DNA of 64,000 nucleotides from assembly GCA_946621635.1 (NCBI GenBank), contig CAMOOR010000001.1:62001-126000 (forward strand), written 5' to 3'. Numbering within the stretch: the stretch's first letter is position 1; every line of letters starts with the position of its first letter. A model generated the notes under the pieces. The model ran no database searches. It saw only the letters and a list, made by a program, of their open reading frames with translations, and was not told where the DNA came from. A program made the position numbers and the translations under genes. Positions 16,917 to 25,843 of this stretch are shown here, piece after piece. Source of the DNA: Colimorpha sp002372855. GTDB taxonomy: Bacteria; Bacteroidota; Bacteroidia; Bacteroidales; P3.

Positions 16917-17388
16917 ATTGTTTCATTTTTTCCATCATGCGGAAGAAGCGCTGCGCCAAGGCGTTGGGCTTGACGCCCTGCTCCACGGCCAACTCCTTCA
17001 CGGTGTATCCCTCCATGCGCCGGCGCATGAGCCGCTGCTCCTCCTCGTCGAGGCATGCCAGCAACTCCTCCACCAGCTCGTTGTCCCCGCCGGAATCCAC
17101 GGCCACATGGGCCGCCTCGTCGATGGGCACGGTGTCCATCCGCCGGCGGCGGAACCAGTCGCTCACCGCCGAGCGCATCACACGCTTCAGCCAGCTGTTG
17201 ACCTGCCGCGGCGTCTCCGCCTGCAGCCCTCCGATGCTGTTCCACACCGACGCCATCACCTCCTGCATCAGCTCGCGGGCCTCGTCGGCCGAGTGGGCAT
17301 GGCGGATGCAGTAGCGCTGGATATGGCCTCCAAAGTCCTGGAGCACCATTTCGTAGCGTGCATAGTCGTCGAGGGTGTGGGGTGTCAT
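16885..17388 (-). CDS. ECF-type RNA polymerase sigma factor
   Basis: 167 residues. Region 2 at about 20-90 with ADEARELMQEVMASVWNSI and VNSWLKRVMRSAVSDWFRRR; region 4 at about 110-160 with LDEEEQRLMRRRMEGYTVKE and ELAVEQGVKPNALAQRFFRM (helix-turn-helix). It directs RNA polymerase to a small regulon, probably including its own operon. It heads a chain of overlapping genes ending in two exported proteins and a strong terminator at 14206-14247. No TAnnTTTG box is seen upstream, in keeping with autoregulation from a different promoter. Confidence 0.88.
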   Translation of the reverse strand: MTPHTLDDYARYEMVLQDFGGHIQRYCIRHAHSADEARELMQEVMASVWNSIGGLQAETPRQVNSWLKRVMRSAVSDWFRRRRMDTVPIDEAAHVAVDSGGDNELVEELLACLDEEEQRLMRRRMEGYTVKELAVEQGVKPNALAQRFFRMMEKMKQYARDEYNAKG

Positions 17389-17472
17389 AGCCTGCCTGTT
17401 CCGTTTTATCTGTTTATATTAGACGGAAAAAACGGGCGGAATATTACACCGCAGGGCGTTTTTTAACAAATT

Positions 17473-18564
17473 TTACATTTTGGGGAGCAGTCCGCTCACC
17501 GTGCCGCCCACGGAGTCGCAGCGGGCGCCGGTGACGCTGCGCAGGGTGTTCACCCTGCCGCCCAGGCGCAGGTAGCCCAGCAGGGCAAAGACCACGGCCT
17601 CTTTGTAGTTGACCGTCAGCGCGTCGGGGACCACAATCCGCACCTCCGGGCAACGCTCGCCGAGCAGCTCCAGCAGGTGGCTGTTCCAGGCGCCGCCGCC
17701 GGTGACCAGCAACGAACGGATGCCATGGCTGTCCACCACGCGGGCAATCTGCAGGGCCGTGTGGGCGGTGACCGTGGCCAGGGCGTCGCGCACTTGCGAC
17801 TGCGACGGCGTCAGCCCCAGGAACCCCTTGACAACGGGCCAGAACGCGCCCACAAACCACTCCTTGCCCAGCGACTTCGGCCCCGGCAGCGAGTAGTACT
17901 CCAGCGAGTCCAGCTCGTGCAGCAGGCAGGTGTGCACCTCGCCGGCACGGGCGTTGGCGCCGCCCTTGTCGTAGGGCAGCCCCAGCATGGAGGCCAGCCG
18001 GTTGAGCGGCATATTGCACGGGCAGATGTCATAGGCCACCCTCTCCCCAACTTTCCACTTTCCACTTTCCACTTTCCTCTTATAACTGATATTGGCAATG
18101 CCGCCGAGGTTGAGGCAGGCGTCGTACTGGCCGAAGAGCATCTCGTCGCCTATGGGCACCAGCGGAGCTCCCTGGCCGCCGAGGGCCACATCGAGGGTGC
18201 GGAAGTTGCTGACCACCACCAGGCCCGTCTCGGCGGCGATGGCGTCGCCGTCGCCTATCTGGGTCGTCAGGCCGCGCTGCGGCTGGTGGAAGATGGTGTG
18301 GCCGTGCGAAGCAACGGCCTCGGGACGTTCCTTGTCCTTCAGGAAACGGTTGACCATCTGCCCGTAGAGGTGGCCCAGCTCAACATGGGCCAGGGCGTAC
18401 TCCAAAGCCGAGGCGTTCTCCAGCGTGGCCAGGCGCTGACGCCATTCGGCGCTGTAGGGCACCGTTTCGGCCGCCAGCACACGGTAGCCGCCCTCGTCAA
18501 GGTCGCAGAGCGCCAGGTCGACGCCGTCGAGCGAGGTGCCCGACATCAATCCCAATATCTTCAT
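17473..18564 (-). CDS. anmK: Anhydro-N-acetylmuramic acid kinase
   Basis: 363 residues. AnmK converts recycled 1,6-anhydro-MurNAc plus ATP to MurNAc-6-phosphate in peptidoglycan recycling. N-terminal LGLMSGTSLDGVDLALCDL, SHGHTIFHQP, the metal/sugar site NLGGIANISY, and the ATP-site TGGGAWNSHLLELL are all family signatures. Immediately after NLGGIANISY comes KRKVESGKWKVGE, encoded by a TTTCCACTTTCC repeat (about 18048-18080), before the expected continuation VAYDICPCNMPLNR. The insertion lies in a loop and the frame stays open. Confidence 0.93.
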   Translation of the reverse strand: MKILGLMSGTSLDGVDLALCDLDEGGYRVLAAETVPYSAEWRQRLATLENASALEYALAHVELGHLYGQMVNRFLKDKERPEAVASHGHTIFHQPQRGLTTQIGDGDAIAAETGLVVVSNFRTLDVALGGQGAPLVPIGDEMLFGQYDACLNLGGIANISYKRKVESGKWKVGERVAYDICPCNMPLNRLASMLGLPYDKGGANARAGEVHTCLLHELDSLEYYSLPGPKSLGKEWFVGAFWPVVKGFLGLTPSQSQVRDALATVTAHTALQIARVVDSHGIRSLLVTGGGAWNSHLLELLGERCPEVRIVVPDALTVNYKEAVVFALLGYLRLGGRVNTLRSVTGARCDSVGGTVSGLLPKM

Positions 18565-18616
18565 ATCACATTGTTTTTTAACACCATGCCATTTTCAGAA
18601 ACAACAATACGAAATG

Positions 18617-18624
18617 CAAATATA
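18617..18624 (-). promoter_or_regulatory. -7 box for anmK
   Basis: The minus strand reads TATATTTG, 52 nt upstream of the anmK ATG; it is the only match to the consensus in this gap. Confidence 0.55.
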
Positions 18625-18715
18625 CACAAAAAAAACAAAACAGCCCCCCTCGCGCCCGAAAAACCGCCTCCCACCCCCTTCCATCCTACCTCCTACCACC
18701 CACCTCCGACCTACC

Positions 18716-18858
18716 AAATTCGGCCCTTCTCATATAGTTCCTATATACTTCTCATATAGTTCTTATATCACCTATATAAGAAGTATATGAGAAGTATATG
18801 AGAACGATATAAGAACGATATAAGAAATGCCGAATTATGTACCTCTTCGACCCCTCCC
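18716..18858. repeat. Long palindromic element, copy 1 (about 140 bp)
   Basis: Built of near-tandem 11-mers (TTCTCATATAG, TTCCTATATAC) on one arm and their complements (AAGTATATGAG, AACGATATAAG) on the other, meeting at TCACCTATATAAG. The ends carry GAATT/AATTC with CGGC. A nearly identical inverse copy lies at 61424-61559, with the same flanks on both sides (AATTCGGC; GTACCTCTTC). No open frame of value. Confidence 0.85.
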
Positions 18859-18872
18859 GAACCCCAACTGTA

Positions 18873-18894
18873 GAGACGCGGCATGCCGCGTCTC
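18873..18894. repeat. GAGACG palindrome (family P)
   Basis: Perfect 22-nt palindrome with half-site GAGACGCGGCA, preceded by TGTA and followed by CCCG. Family P occurs as about 17 copies in this window, all between genes. Confidence 0.85.
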
Positions 18895-18963
18895 CCGACA
18901 GGTGGTTGGTCGGAGGTGGTTGGTCGGGCGGAGGAGCAAAACGGCTGGGGAGGGAGGGGTGGA

Positions 18964-19002
18964 GCCGCAGGGCGGCGGCGCGGAGCGCCGCCGCCCTGCG
19001 GC
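18964..19002. repeat. Long G/C hairpin upstream of ridA
   Basis: A perfect 17-bp stem (GCCGCAGGGCGGCGGCG and complement) with a 5-nt loop. It lies between the repeat cluster and the ridA promoter and lacks a T-run, so it is a repeat or barrier rather than a clear terminator. Confidence 0.75.
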
Positions 19003-19097
19003 CCATACAACAACCACAGAACAAAGAAAACCAGCAAGATAAATGCATGAGGAAAGTATTTTTAATCATTTTTTCCTATTATGTGAAAAAAAATGCG

Positions 19098-19105
19098 TAA
19101 CTTTG
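19098..19105 (+). promoter_or_regulatory. -7 box for ridA (and possibly the acd-etf genes)
   Basis: TAACTTTG followed by CACC, 33 nt upstream of the ridA ATG. Confidence 0.65.
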
Positions 19106-19138
19106 CACCCTCAGAATAATTTATAAAAAAACTATAAC

Positions 19139-19513
19139 ATGAAGAAAATCATCAACACCCCCAATGCCCCCGCCGCCATCGGTCCCTACAGCCAGGCAGT
19201 GCAGGCCGGCAACACGCTCTACATCTCGGGCCAGATTCCCATCGACCCGGCCACCAAGACCGTGCCCGAAGGCATCACCGCCCAGACCGAGCAGGTCTTC
19301 AAGAACATCAAGGCCATCCTCGACGAGGCCGGTTTCACCTTCGACGACGTGGTGAAGAGCACCTGCCTGCTGGCCGACATGGAGTATTTCAAACCCATGA
19401 ACGATGTCTACGCCAAGTACTACAGCCACGACTGCCCCGCCCGCGCCGCCTTTGCCGTCAAGGGCCTTCCGATGGGCGTCCTGGTCGAGATTGAAACGAT
19501 TGCAGTAAAATGA
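19139..19513 (+). CDS. ridA: RidA family reactive intermediate deaminase
   Basis: 124 residues, a complete RidA/YER057c/UK114 protein. It hydrolyses reactive enamine/imine intermediates from PLP enzymes. Start MKKIINTPNAPAAIGPYSQA, then LYISGQIPIDPATK; the key Arg lies in CPARAAFAVKGLP and the terminal Glu in GVLVEIETIAVK. It lies upstream of the acyl-CoA dehydrogenase and Etf genes, separated by a 117-nt repeat. Confidence 0.95.
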   Translation: MKKIINTPNAPAAIGPYSQAVQAGNTLYISGQIPIDPATKTVPEGITAQTEQVFKNIKAILDEAGFTFDDVVKSTCLLADMEYFKPMNDVYAKYYSHDCPARAAFAVKGLPMGVLVEIETIAVK

Positions 19514-19520
19514 ATAACAA

Positions 19521-19637
19521 AAGGAGTGAAAGGAAGTGAAAAGAAGTGAAAAGGAGTGAAAGGACAATAGCATCGACTGGTACATTTGTCATCTCACTCC
19601 CTCTCACTCCCCTTCACTCCCTCTCACTCCCTCCAAA
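19521..19637. repeat. GGAGTGAAAGG / TCACTCCC inverted repeat
   Basis: Left arm: several units of GGAGTGAAAGGAAGTGAAAA (19521-19565). Right arm: CTCACTCCCTCTCACTCCCC units (19591-19637), roughly complementary to the left arm. It fills the gap between ridA and the acyl-CoA dehydrogenase gene and would form a long imperfect hairpin in the transcript. Confidence 0.7.
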
Positions 19638-19646
19638 AAAGAGAAT

Positions 19647-20786
<1,140 letters not shown>

Positions 20787-20789
20787 TGA

Positions 20790-20888
20790 TTGAGGGTTTA
20801 ATGTTTAAGGTTTAATGTTTAAGGGGGCTACGCGGCTCCCGACGACAGACAAAACCTTAAACCTTAAACCGTAAACCTTAAACCTTAC
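20790..20888. repeat. TTTAAGG inverted repeat between acyl-CoA dehydrogenase and etfB
   Basis: The left arm is made of GGTTTAATGTTTAA units and the right arm of CCTTAAACCTTAAACC units, around a G/C centre (GGGGGCTACGCGGCTCCCG). It can fold into a hairpin of about 30 bp that spans the whole gap. Copies: 21690-21790, 24186-24231, 32936-32988, 50666-50760. Confidence 0.8.
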
Positions 20889-20894
20889 AAAAGA

Positions 20895-21680
20895 ATGAAC
20901 ATCGTAGTTTGCATAAAACAAGTGCCGGACACCACCGAGGTGAAAATCAACCCGCAGACCGGTACGCTTATCCGCGAGGGCGTGCCCTCGATCATGAACC
21001 CCGACGACAAGGGCGGCCTCGAGTACGCCCTGCAGCTGAAGGATAAATTCGGCGCCCACGTGACCGTCATCACCATGGGTCTGCCCCAGGCCGAGGCCAT
21101 CCTGCGCGAGGCCCTCGCCATGGGCGTGGACCGCGCCATCCTGCTCACCGACCGCAAGCTCGGCGGTGCCGATACGCTGGCCACCAGCAGCGCCATCGCC
21201 GGCGCCCTGCGCACCATGGACTTCGACCTCGTCATCACCGGCCGCCAGGCCATCGACGGCGACACCGCCCAGGTGGGTCCCCAGATTGCCGAGCACCTCG
21301 ACTTGCCGCAGGTCTCCTACATGGAGGACCTCCAGTACAACGAGGCCACCAAGACCTTCACCATCAAGAAGCAGCTCGAGGACGGCTACCAGGTGCTCGA
21401 GATGCAGGCCCCCTGCGTGGTCACCGCCCTGGCCTCCAGCGTGCAGCCCCGCTACATGAGCGTCAACGGCATCGTCACCGCCTTCGACAAGGAAGTCGAG
21501 GTGTGGGGTGCCGACCGCATCAACGTGCCCGAGGACCACATCGGCAAGGCCGGTTCGCCCACGAGCGTCTTCAAGTCGTTCCCCAAACAGCTCAAGCCCG
21601 CCGGCCAGACCTTCGAGGTCAGCCCCGAGGAGGCTGTGGAGCTGATTGTCAACAAACTCAAGGAGAAACACATCATTTAA
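20895..21680 (+). CDS. etfB: Electron transfer flavoprotein subunit beta
   Basis: 261 residues. N-terminus MNIVVCIKQVPDTTEVKINP; the segment TGRQAIDGDTAQVGPQIAEH matches the FAD/AMP region of EtfB in bifurcating Etf proteins (binding of the second FAD in bifurcating types). C-terminus VELIVNKLKEKHII. EtfAB pairs with the acyl-CoA dehydrogenase upstream. Cytoplasmic. Confidence 0.95.
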   Translation: MNIVVCIKQVPDTTEVKINPQTGTLIREGVPSIMNPDDKGGLEYALQLKDKFGAHVTVITMGLPQAEAILREALAMGVDRAILLTDRKLGGADTLATSSAIAGALRTMDFDLVITGRQAIDGDTAQVGPQIAEHLDLPQVSYMEDLQYNEATKTFTIKKQLEDGYQVLEMQAPCVVTALASSVQPRYMSVNGIVTAFDKEVEVWGADRINVPEDHIGKAGSPTSVFKSFPKQLKPAGQTFEVSPEEAVELIVNKLKEKHII

Positions 21681-21689
21681 ATGATATGG

Positions 21690-21790
21690 TTTAATGTTTA
21701 AGGTTTAATGTTTAAGGGAGCTACGCAGTCAATGCACCTCCCGATGACAGACAAATCCTTAAACCCTAAACTGTAAACCTTAAACCTTAA
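21690..21790. repeat. TTTAAGG inverted repeat between etfB and etfA
   Basis: Same structure as 20790-20888: GGTTTAATGTTTAAGG arm, a centre GGGAGCTACGCAGTC, and a CCTTAAACCCTAAACTG arm. The two cognate Etf subunits are therefore separated by a potential long hairpin. Confidence 0.8.
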
Positions 21791-21794
21791 GAAA

Positions 21795-22805
21795 ATGAAC
21801 TTAGCAGATTATAAAGACGTATACGTGTTTGCCGAACAGCGCAACGGCAAACTGCAGAATGTGGCCCTCGAGCTGCTGGGCAAAGCCCGCGAACTGGCCG
21901 ACGCCAACCAGGAGAAGGTCGTCGCCATGCTCCTCGGCAAGGACATCAAAGGTCTCGCCCCCACCCTCATCGAGCACGGTGCCGACAAGGTTATGGTTGT
22001 CGACCACGACCTGCTGAAGGACTACATGACCGAGCCCTACACCGAGGCCATCACCGCCATCATCGAGAGCGAGAAACCGAGCATCATGCTCATCGGCGCC
22101 ACCACCATCGGCCGCGACCTCGGCCCCCGCGTCAGCGCCCGCAACCGCACCGGTCTCACCGCCGATGCCACCAAGCTGGAGATCAGCGACGACGAGGCCC
22201 ACGAGTTCCGCATGACCCGTCCCGCCTTCGGTGGCAACCTCATGGCCACCATTCTCTGCAAGAACAACCGCCCGCAGATGAGCACCGTCCGCCCCGGCGT
22301 CATGCAGAAAATGGCCGCCGACAAGAGCCGCAAGGGCGAGGTCGTCGACTTCAGCGTCAACTTTGACACGGCCAAGATTGGCCGCGTCAAACTGGTCAAG
22401 ACCGTCAAGGAAGAGAAGACCGTCACCGACATCAGCGAGGCCAAGGTCCTCGTCAGCGGTGGCCGCGGCGTCGGCACCAAGGACGGCTTTGCCAAGCTCC
22501 AGGCCCTTGCCACCGAACTCGGCGGTGAGGTCTCCAGCAGCCGCGCCATGGTCGACGCCGGCGTCATGGACGCCAGCCGCCAGGTGGGCCAGACCGGCAA
22601 GACCGTGCGCCCCGCCCTCTACATGGCCTGCGGTATCAGCGGCGCCATCCAGCACCTCGCCGGCATGGAGGAAAGCGAACTCATCATCGCCATCAACAAG
22701 GACAAGTTCGCCCCCATCTTCCAGGTTGCCGACCTCGGCATCGTGGGCGACCTCCACAAGATCGTCCCCATGCTCACCGAACGCCTGAAGACCATGCAGA
22801 AATAA
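21795..22805 (+). CDS. etfA: Electron transfer flavoprotein subunit alpha
   Basis: 336 residues. The C-terminal FAD domain has VSGGRGVGTKDGF, SSSRAMVDAGVMDASRQVGQ, GISGAIQHLAGMEES and ADLGIVGDLHKIVPML, all EtfA signatures. N-terminal half with FAEQRNGKLQNVALELLGKA. Forms the heterodimer with EtfB. Length is normal. Confidence 0.95.
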   Translation: MNLADYKDVYVFAEQRNGKLQNVALELLGKARELADANQEKVVAMLLGKDIKGLAPTLIEHGADKVMVVDHDLLKDYMTEPYTEAITAIIESEKPSIMLIGATTIGRDLGPRVSARNRTGLTADATKLEISDDEAHEFRMTRPAFGGNLMATILCKNNRPQMSTVRPGVMQKMAADKSRKGEVVDFSVNFDTAKIGRVKLVKTVKEEKTVTDISEAKVLVSGGRGVGTKDGFAKLQALATELGGEVSSSRAMVDAGVMDASRQVGQTGKTVRPALYMACGISGAIQHLAGMEESELIIAINKDKFAPIFQVADLGIVGDLHKIVPMLTERLKTMQK

Positions 22806-22849
22806 ACCGCCCTGCGGTTCTGCAGACTGCATTTTTGATGCAACCACAC

Positions 22850-22881
22850 AGGGAGACACCCCTTGACTGGGATGTCTCCCT
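22850..22881 (+). terminator. Possible terminator after etfA
   Basis: AGGGAGACA pairs with TGTCTCCCT around a 14-nt loop, 45 nt after the etfA stop. There is no U-tract, so it could instead be a processing hairpin. A second small hairpin (AACCGC/GCGGTT) overlaps the stop codon. Confidence 0.4.
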
Positions 22882-22938
22882 CTATAATACAGCCGCATAC
22901 GCGAACTGTCCCGAAAAACCCAAACTATAAACCTTAAT

Positions 22939-23223
22939 ATGGAATACATCACAGAAAAGAACAGAATCTACGCCGTCGAGGGCGGCGAGGAGGTTGGCGA
23001 GGTGACGTTCCCGCTGAGGGACAGCGTCTACGTCATCAACCACACCTACGTGGACGACCGCCTGCGGGGGCAGGGCATCGCCAGCGAGCTGGTGCGGCGG
23101 GCCGTGGAGGAGATCGAGCGCCGCGGCGGACAATACAAGGCCACCTGCAGCTACGCCCAGCTGTGGCTGGCACGCAACCGCGGCTGCGAGATCACCAGTC
23201 CGCTGAGCTGCCCTATCAATTGA
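22939..23223 (+). CDS. Small GNAT-family N-acetyltransferase (COG2388 type)
   Basis: 94 residues, single-domain minimal acetyltransferase. YVINHTYVDDRLRGQGIASE contains the acetyl-CoA pyrophosphate loop (RGQGIASELV), followed by KATCSYAQLWLAR. Its substrate is unknown. A lipoprotein gene starts 26 nt downstream. Confidence 0.85.
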   Translation: MEYITEKNRIYAVEGGEEVGEVTFPLRDSVYVINHTYVDDRLRGQGIASELVRRAVEEIERRGGQYKATCSYAQLWLARNRGCEITSPLSCPIN

Positions 23224-23249
23224 AATCGAACAAGCAAAAACATACTGAC

Positions 23250-24188
23250 ATGAAAAAACTAACCACCATCACTCTCGCCGCCCTCATGCTGGCGGCATGC
23301 ACAAGCAACGAAGCAAAACTGAAACAGAGGGCCGAAGAGCTCTGCCGCTACATCCCCGACCACGAGCTGCGGGAGGAGTCAAAGGACTATATGACGGCGG
23401 ACTTCTACGCCGTGCTGGACACGATGTTCAACCTCCTGCCCGAATTCGAAGCCATGGACCACGAATGGCTCCACTACTTCGTCACCGGCAACGGCGGCAC
23501 CATCGCAGACTTCACCGTCACCGCCGTGGAGCAGACCGACGACGACCATGCCGTGGCCACCATCAGCGTGCGGCAGAAATGGGAGGACGGCTCCTTCGAC
23601 TCCACCGCCGACGTCGAGGTGCACACGCTCTACATGGAGCGCGTCGACAGCCAATGGCTGATGGCCGACTTCGACGGGCACAAGGCCGACTGCATACGCC
23701 ACATCGCCATCTGCCGCGACGAGCTGGCCATGCGCGACGCCATAGGCGACTACCTGGTGCACGAAATCGGCGAACACTACCTCAAGGGCGAAATCTGCAT
23801 CCCGACCATTAGCGTCGTCGCCTCCGAGCGGGCGGACTCCAACTACGTCCCCGTGCTGTGCGACTGCTGGGTGTTCTGGTACACGCCGAGCGGCGACACG
23901 CTGAAGTGCGTCTCCGGCGGCAACCACAGCGGACTGATGTCGCTGGAGGTGACAGATGGCAAATACACCGTGACGTCCTTCGAGCAAACCCTCGACGGTG
24001 CAGGCTGGGAGCCCAGCGCCCGACGCATCTTCGGCTCATACTACGATGTCTTCCAGAATATGCACTCCAACCACGACGTCTCCGAGGCCGTTCGCCGCGA
24101 GCAGCTGCGCTACTACCTGAAGCGACACAACCTCCCCTACCGCTACTATCAGGACTACGGCTGGCCCGCCGTGGAAATTGGGGAATAA
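23250..24188 (+). CDS. Lipoprotein, unknown function
   Basis: 312 residues. Start at 23250 gives MKKLTTITLAALMLAACTSN with lipobox LAAC (acylated Cys at residue 17). The mature protein contains SVRQKWEDGSFDSTADVEVH and ADFDGHKADCIRHIAICRDE; no family recognised. It could be an outer- or inner-membrane lipoprotein. The longer frame from 23163 overlaps the preceding acetyltransferase and is not needed. Confidence 0.75.
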   Translation: MKKLTTITLAALMLAACTSNEAKLKQRAEELCRYIPDHELREESKDYMTADFYAVLDTMFNLLPEFEAMDHEWLHYFVTGNGGTIADFTVTAVEQTDDDHAVATISVRQKWEDGSFDSTADVEVHTLYMERVDSQWLMADFDGHKADCIRHIAICRDELAMRDAIGDYLVHEIGEHYLKGEICIPTISVVASERADSNYVPVLCDCWVFWYTPSGDTLKCVSGGNHSGLMSLEVTDGKYTVTSFEQTLDGAGWEPSARRIFGSYYDVFQNMHSNHDVSEAVRREQLRYYLKRHNLPYRYYQDYGWPAVEIGE

Positions 24189-24231
24189 GGTTTAAGGTTT
24201 AAAGTTTAAGGTTTAAAGTTTAAGGGTACAA
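24186..24231. repeat. TTTAAGG repeat, one arm only
   Basis: Four units of GGTTTAAAGTTTAA in tandem with no complementary arm, starting at the stop of the lipoprotein gene. Confidence 0.7.
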
Positions 24232-24259
24232 GATTGCAGCGCATCTTTTAGGTAATAAA

Positions 24260-24820
24260 ATGGAAAGCAACAGGATATTGCTGCGCCCGTGGCGCGAGGA
24301 GGACGCCGAAGAACTCTACCGCCTCGCCTCCGACCCCGAAGTGGGGCCACGGGCAGGCTGGTCGCCACACCGCAACATCGGCGAGAGCCGCGAGGTAATC
24401 CGCACCCTCCTCAACAACGACCACACCTGGGCCATCCGCCTGGGACGCAGGCAGCCTGCCTGCGGAAATCCCTCCTCCCCAATCGTCGGCTGCATCTGCT
24501 ACTACCTCCCATGCGAGAGCAATATCGGCATCGGCCCCCACGACGCCGAGGTGGGCTATTGGGTTGGGCGTCCCTGGTGGAACCAGGGCATCGCCACCGA
24601 GGCATTAAGGCTGATTATAGACTACTGCTTCATCGAAAAAGGCTTCCATACCCTATGGGCCGACCACTTCCCCGACAATCCTGCCAGCGGCCGCGTGCTG
24701 CAGAAATGCGGCTTCCGCGACACCGGCAGACAAAACCTCATTAGCCACCTCGCCATCGGTGCCGACCGTCCCGTGAAAGTCATGCGGCTGGACCGTCCAT
24801 CAACAAACCACATGGAATAA
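24260..24820 (+). CDS. RimJ/RimL-type GNAT N-acetyltransferase
   Basis: 186 residues. Begins ILLRPWREEDAEELYRLASD; AEVGYWVGRPWWNQGIATEA is the acetyl-CoA-binding motif A; CFIEKGFHTLWADHFPDNPA and VLQKCGFRDTGR complete the family pattern. The segment RRQPACGNPSS (24440-24478), encoded by a CGCAGGCAGCCTGCCTGCG palindrome, interrupts the beta strand before IVGCICYY and looks like an inserted element. Substrate unknown. Confidence 0.88.
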   Translation: MESNRILLRPWREEDAEELYRLASDPEVGPRAGWSPHRNIGESREVIRTLLNNDHTWAIRLGRRQPACGNPSSPIVGCICYYLPCESNIGIGPHDAEVGYWVGRPWWNQGIATEALRLIIDYCFIEKGFHTLWADHFPDNPASGRVLQKCGFRDTGRQNLISHLAIGADRPVKVMRLDRPSTNHME

Positions 24821-24821
24821 G

Positions 24822-25328
24822 TCAGCGGTGCTCCTTCCAATACCGCTGCAGTTTCTTTTCCAGGAAGAAGGTGTCGTACAGGTCGCGTCTGACACGATAG
24901 ACGTTGTCCCCACGCGTATTTATCCATATCCAGCGGCGTACATGGAGACCACTTATGCCAACTGTAACCAGCTTTCCCGTTCGATCGAACCGCCTTATGT
25001 CGTGCCACGGGATGTACTCGTCCCGAACCGATTCCCATTCGTCGCCTATCGTCTTCCGCTCTGCATGGGTGAGGATTACGCCTTTCTCGAAAACAAGAAT
25101 CCTGTCGCCGATGTGACGCAGCCACGTAGCGGCATAATAAAGTGGCACGATTATTCCAAGCGAAATAATCACCCAATGCCACCACCGGGCATCGCACGCC
25201 AGCAGGGCATACAAAAACGCAGCCGCAACACCGATTGCCAGCAACGACATCAGACCGGCGCTCACCATTGATCTATAGACCTTGATCAAACGGCCAGTAT
25301 TCCTTTCTTTTCCGAAATCCTTATCCAT
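24822..25328 (-). CDS. Membrane protein with two helices, unknown function
   Basis: About 168 residues from ATG 25328 (alternative 25361). Two adjacent membrane helices (SAGLMSLLAIGVAAAFLYAL and WHWVIISLGIIVPLYYAATW) are followed by a cytoplasmic PH-like domain (VFEKGVILTHAERKTIG, ISGLHVRRWIWINTRGDN). The layout resembles small bacterial PH-domain proteins, but I cannot name the family. The frame extends upstream to 25499, across the rhodanese promoter, which is unlikely to be translated. Confidence 0.65.
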   Translation of the reverse strand: MDKDFGKERNTGRLIKVYRSMVSAGLMSLLAIGVAAAFLYALLACDARWWHWVIISLGIIVPLYYAATWLRHIGDRILVFEKGVILTHAERKTIGDEWESVRDEYIPWHDIRRFDRTGKLVTVGISGLHVRRWIWINTRGDNVYRVRRDLYDTFFLEKKLQRYWKEHR

Positions 25329-25399
25329 ATTCCAATTGCAAAAAAACACAATCTTTTCCATCCGGCAAAATAAAATTTGGCCAGTCGGGGCTTTTTGTG

Positions 25400-25407
25400 T
25401 ATCTTTG
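25400..25407 (+). promoter_or_regulatory. -7 box for the rhodanese lipoprotein gene
   Basis: TATCTTTG followed by CAA, 28 nt before the ATG at 25436. Confidence 0.65.
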
Positions 25408-25435
25408 CAATTTAAAAATAATAAGTACGCACACA

Positions 25436-25828
25436 ATGAAGAAACTCTCTCTCGCCCTGACCGCCGCGGCCCTCTTCGTGGCCTGCGGCAACGATGCAAA
25501 GAACATCCACACGCTGGAGGCCGCCGACTTCGCCGCCGTCCTCCAGGAGCAATCCATGCCCCTCGTCGACGTACGCACCGCCGAGGAATATGCCGAAGGC
25601 CACCTGCCCGGCGCCATCAACGTCGACGTGAAGCAGCCCGACTTTGTCGACCGATACACTAAACACTCAACACTAAACACTGAACACTCTGCGGTGGCCG
25701 TCTACTGCCTCCGCGGCAGCCGCAGCATGAAGGCCGCCACCCTGCTGGCCAAGGAAGGCAAGGAGGTGTACAACCTCGCCGGCGGCATCACCGCCTGGAA
25801 AGAGGCCGGCATGCCCGTTGAAAAATAG
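25436..25828 (+). CDS. Rhodanese-domain lipoprotein
   Basis: 130 residues. Lipoprotein signal MKKLSLALTAAALFVACGND (Cys of VAC acylated). Rhodanese fold with PLVDVRTAEEYAEGHLPGAI and the active-site loop YCLRGSRSMKAA, whose Cys would carry the persulfide. Between NVDVKQPDFV and VAVYCLRG the peptide YTKHSTLNTEHS is encoded by an ACACTAAACACTCAACACT repeat (about 25652-25690). A PLP lyase/aminotransferase gene follows after 15 nt, so sulfur transfer and Cys/cystathionine breakdown may be linked. Confidence 0.88.
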   Translation: MKKLSLALTAAALFVACGNDAKNIHTLEAADFAAVLQEQSMPLVDVRTAEEYAEGHLPGAINVDVKQPDFVDRYTKHSTLNTEHSAVAVYCLRGSRSMKAATLLAKEGKEVYNLAGGITAWKEAGMPVEK

Positions 25829-25843
25829 AAACTATTAGACGCA

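Noticed and set aside
18716..18858. Small coding frames (IYFSYTSYIGDI type) in the palindromic element
   Set aside because: They come from the tandem 11-mers and appear on both strands because the element is a palindrome; no start signals.
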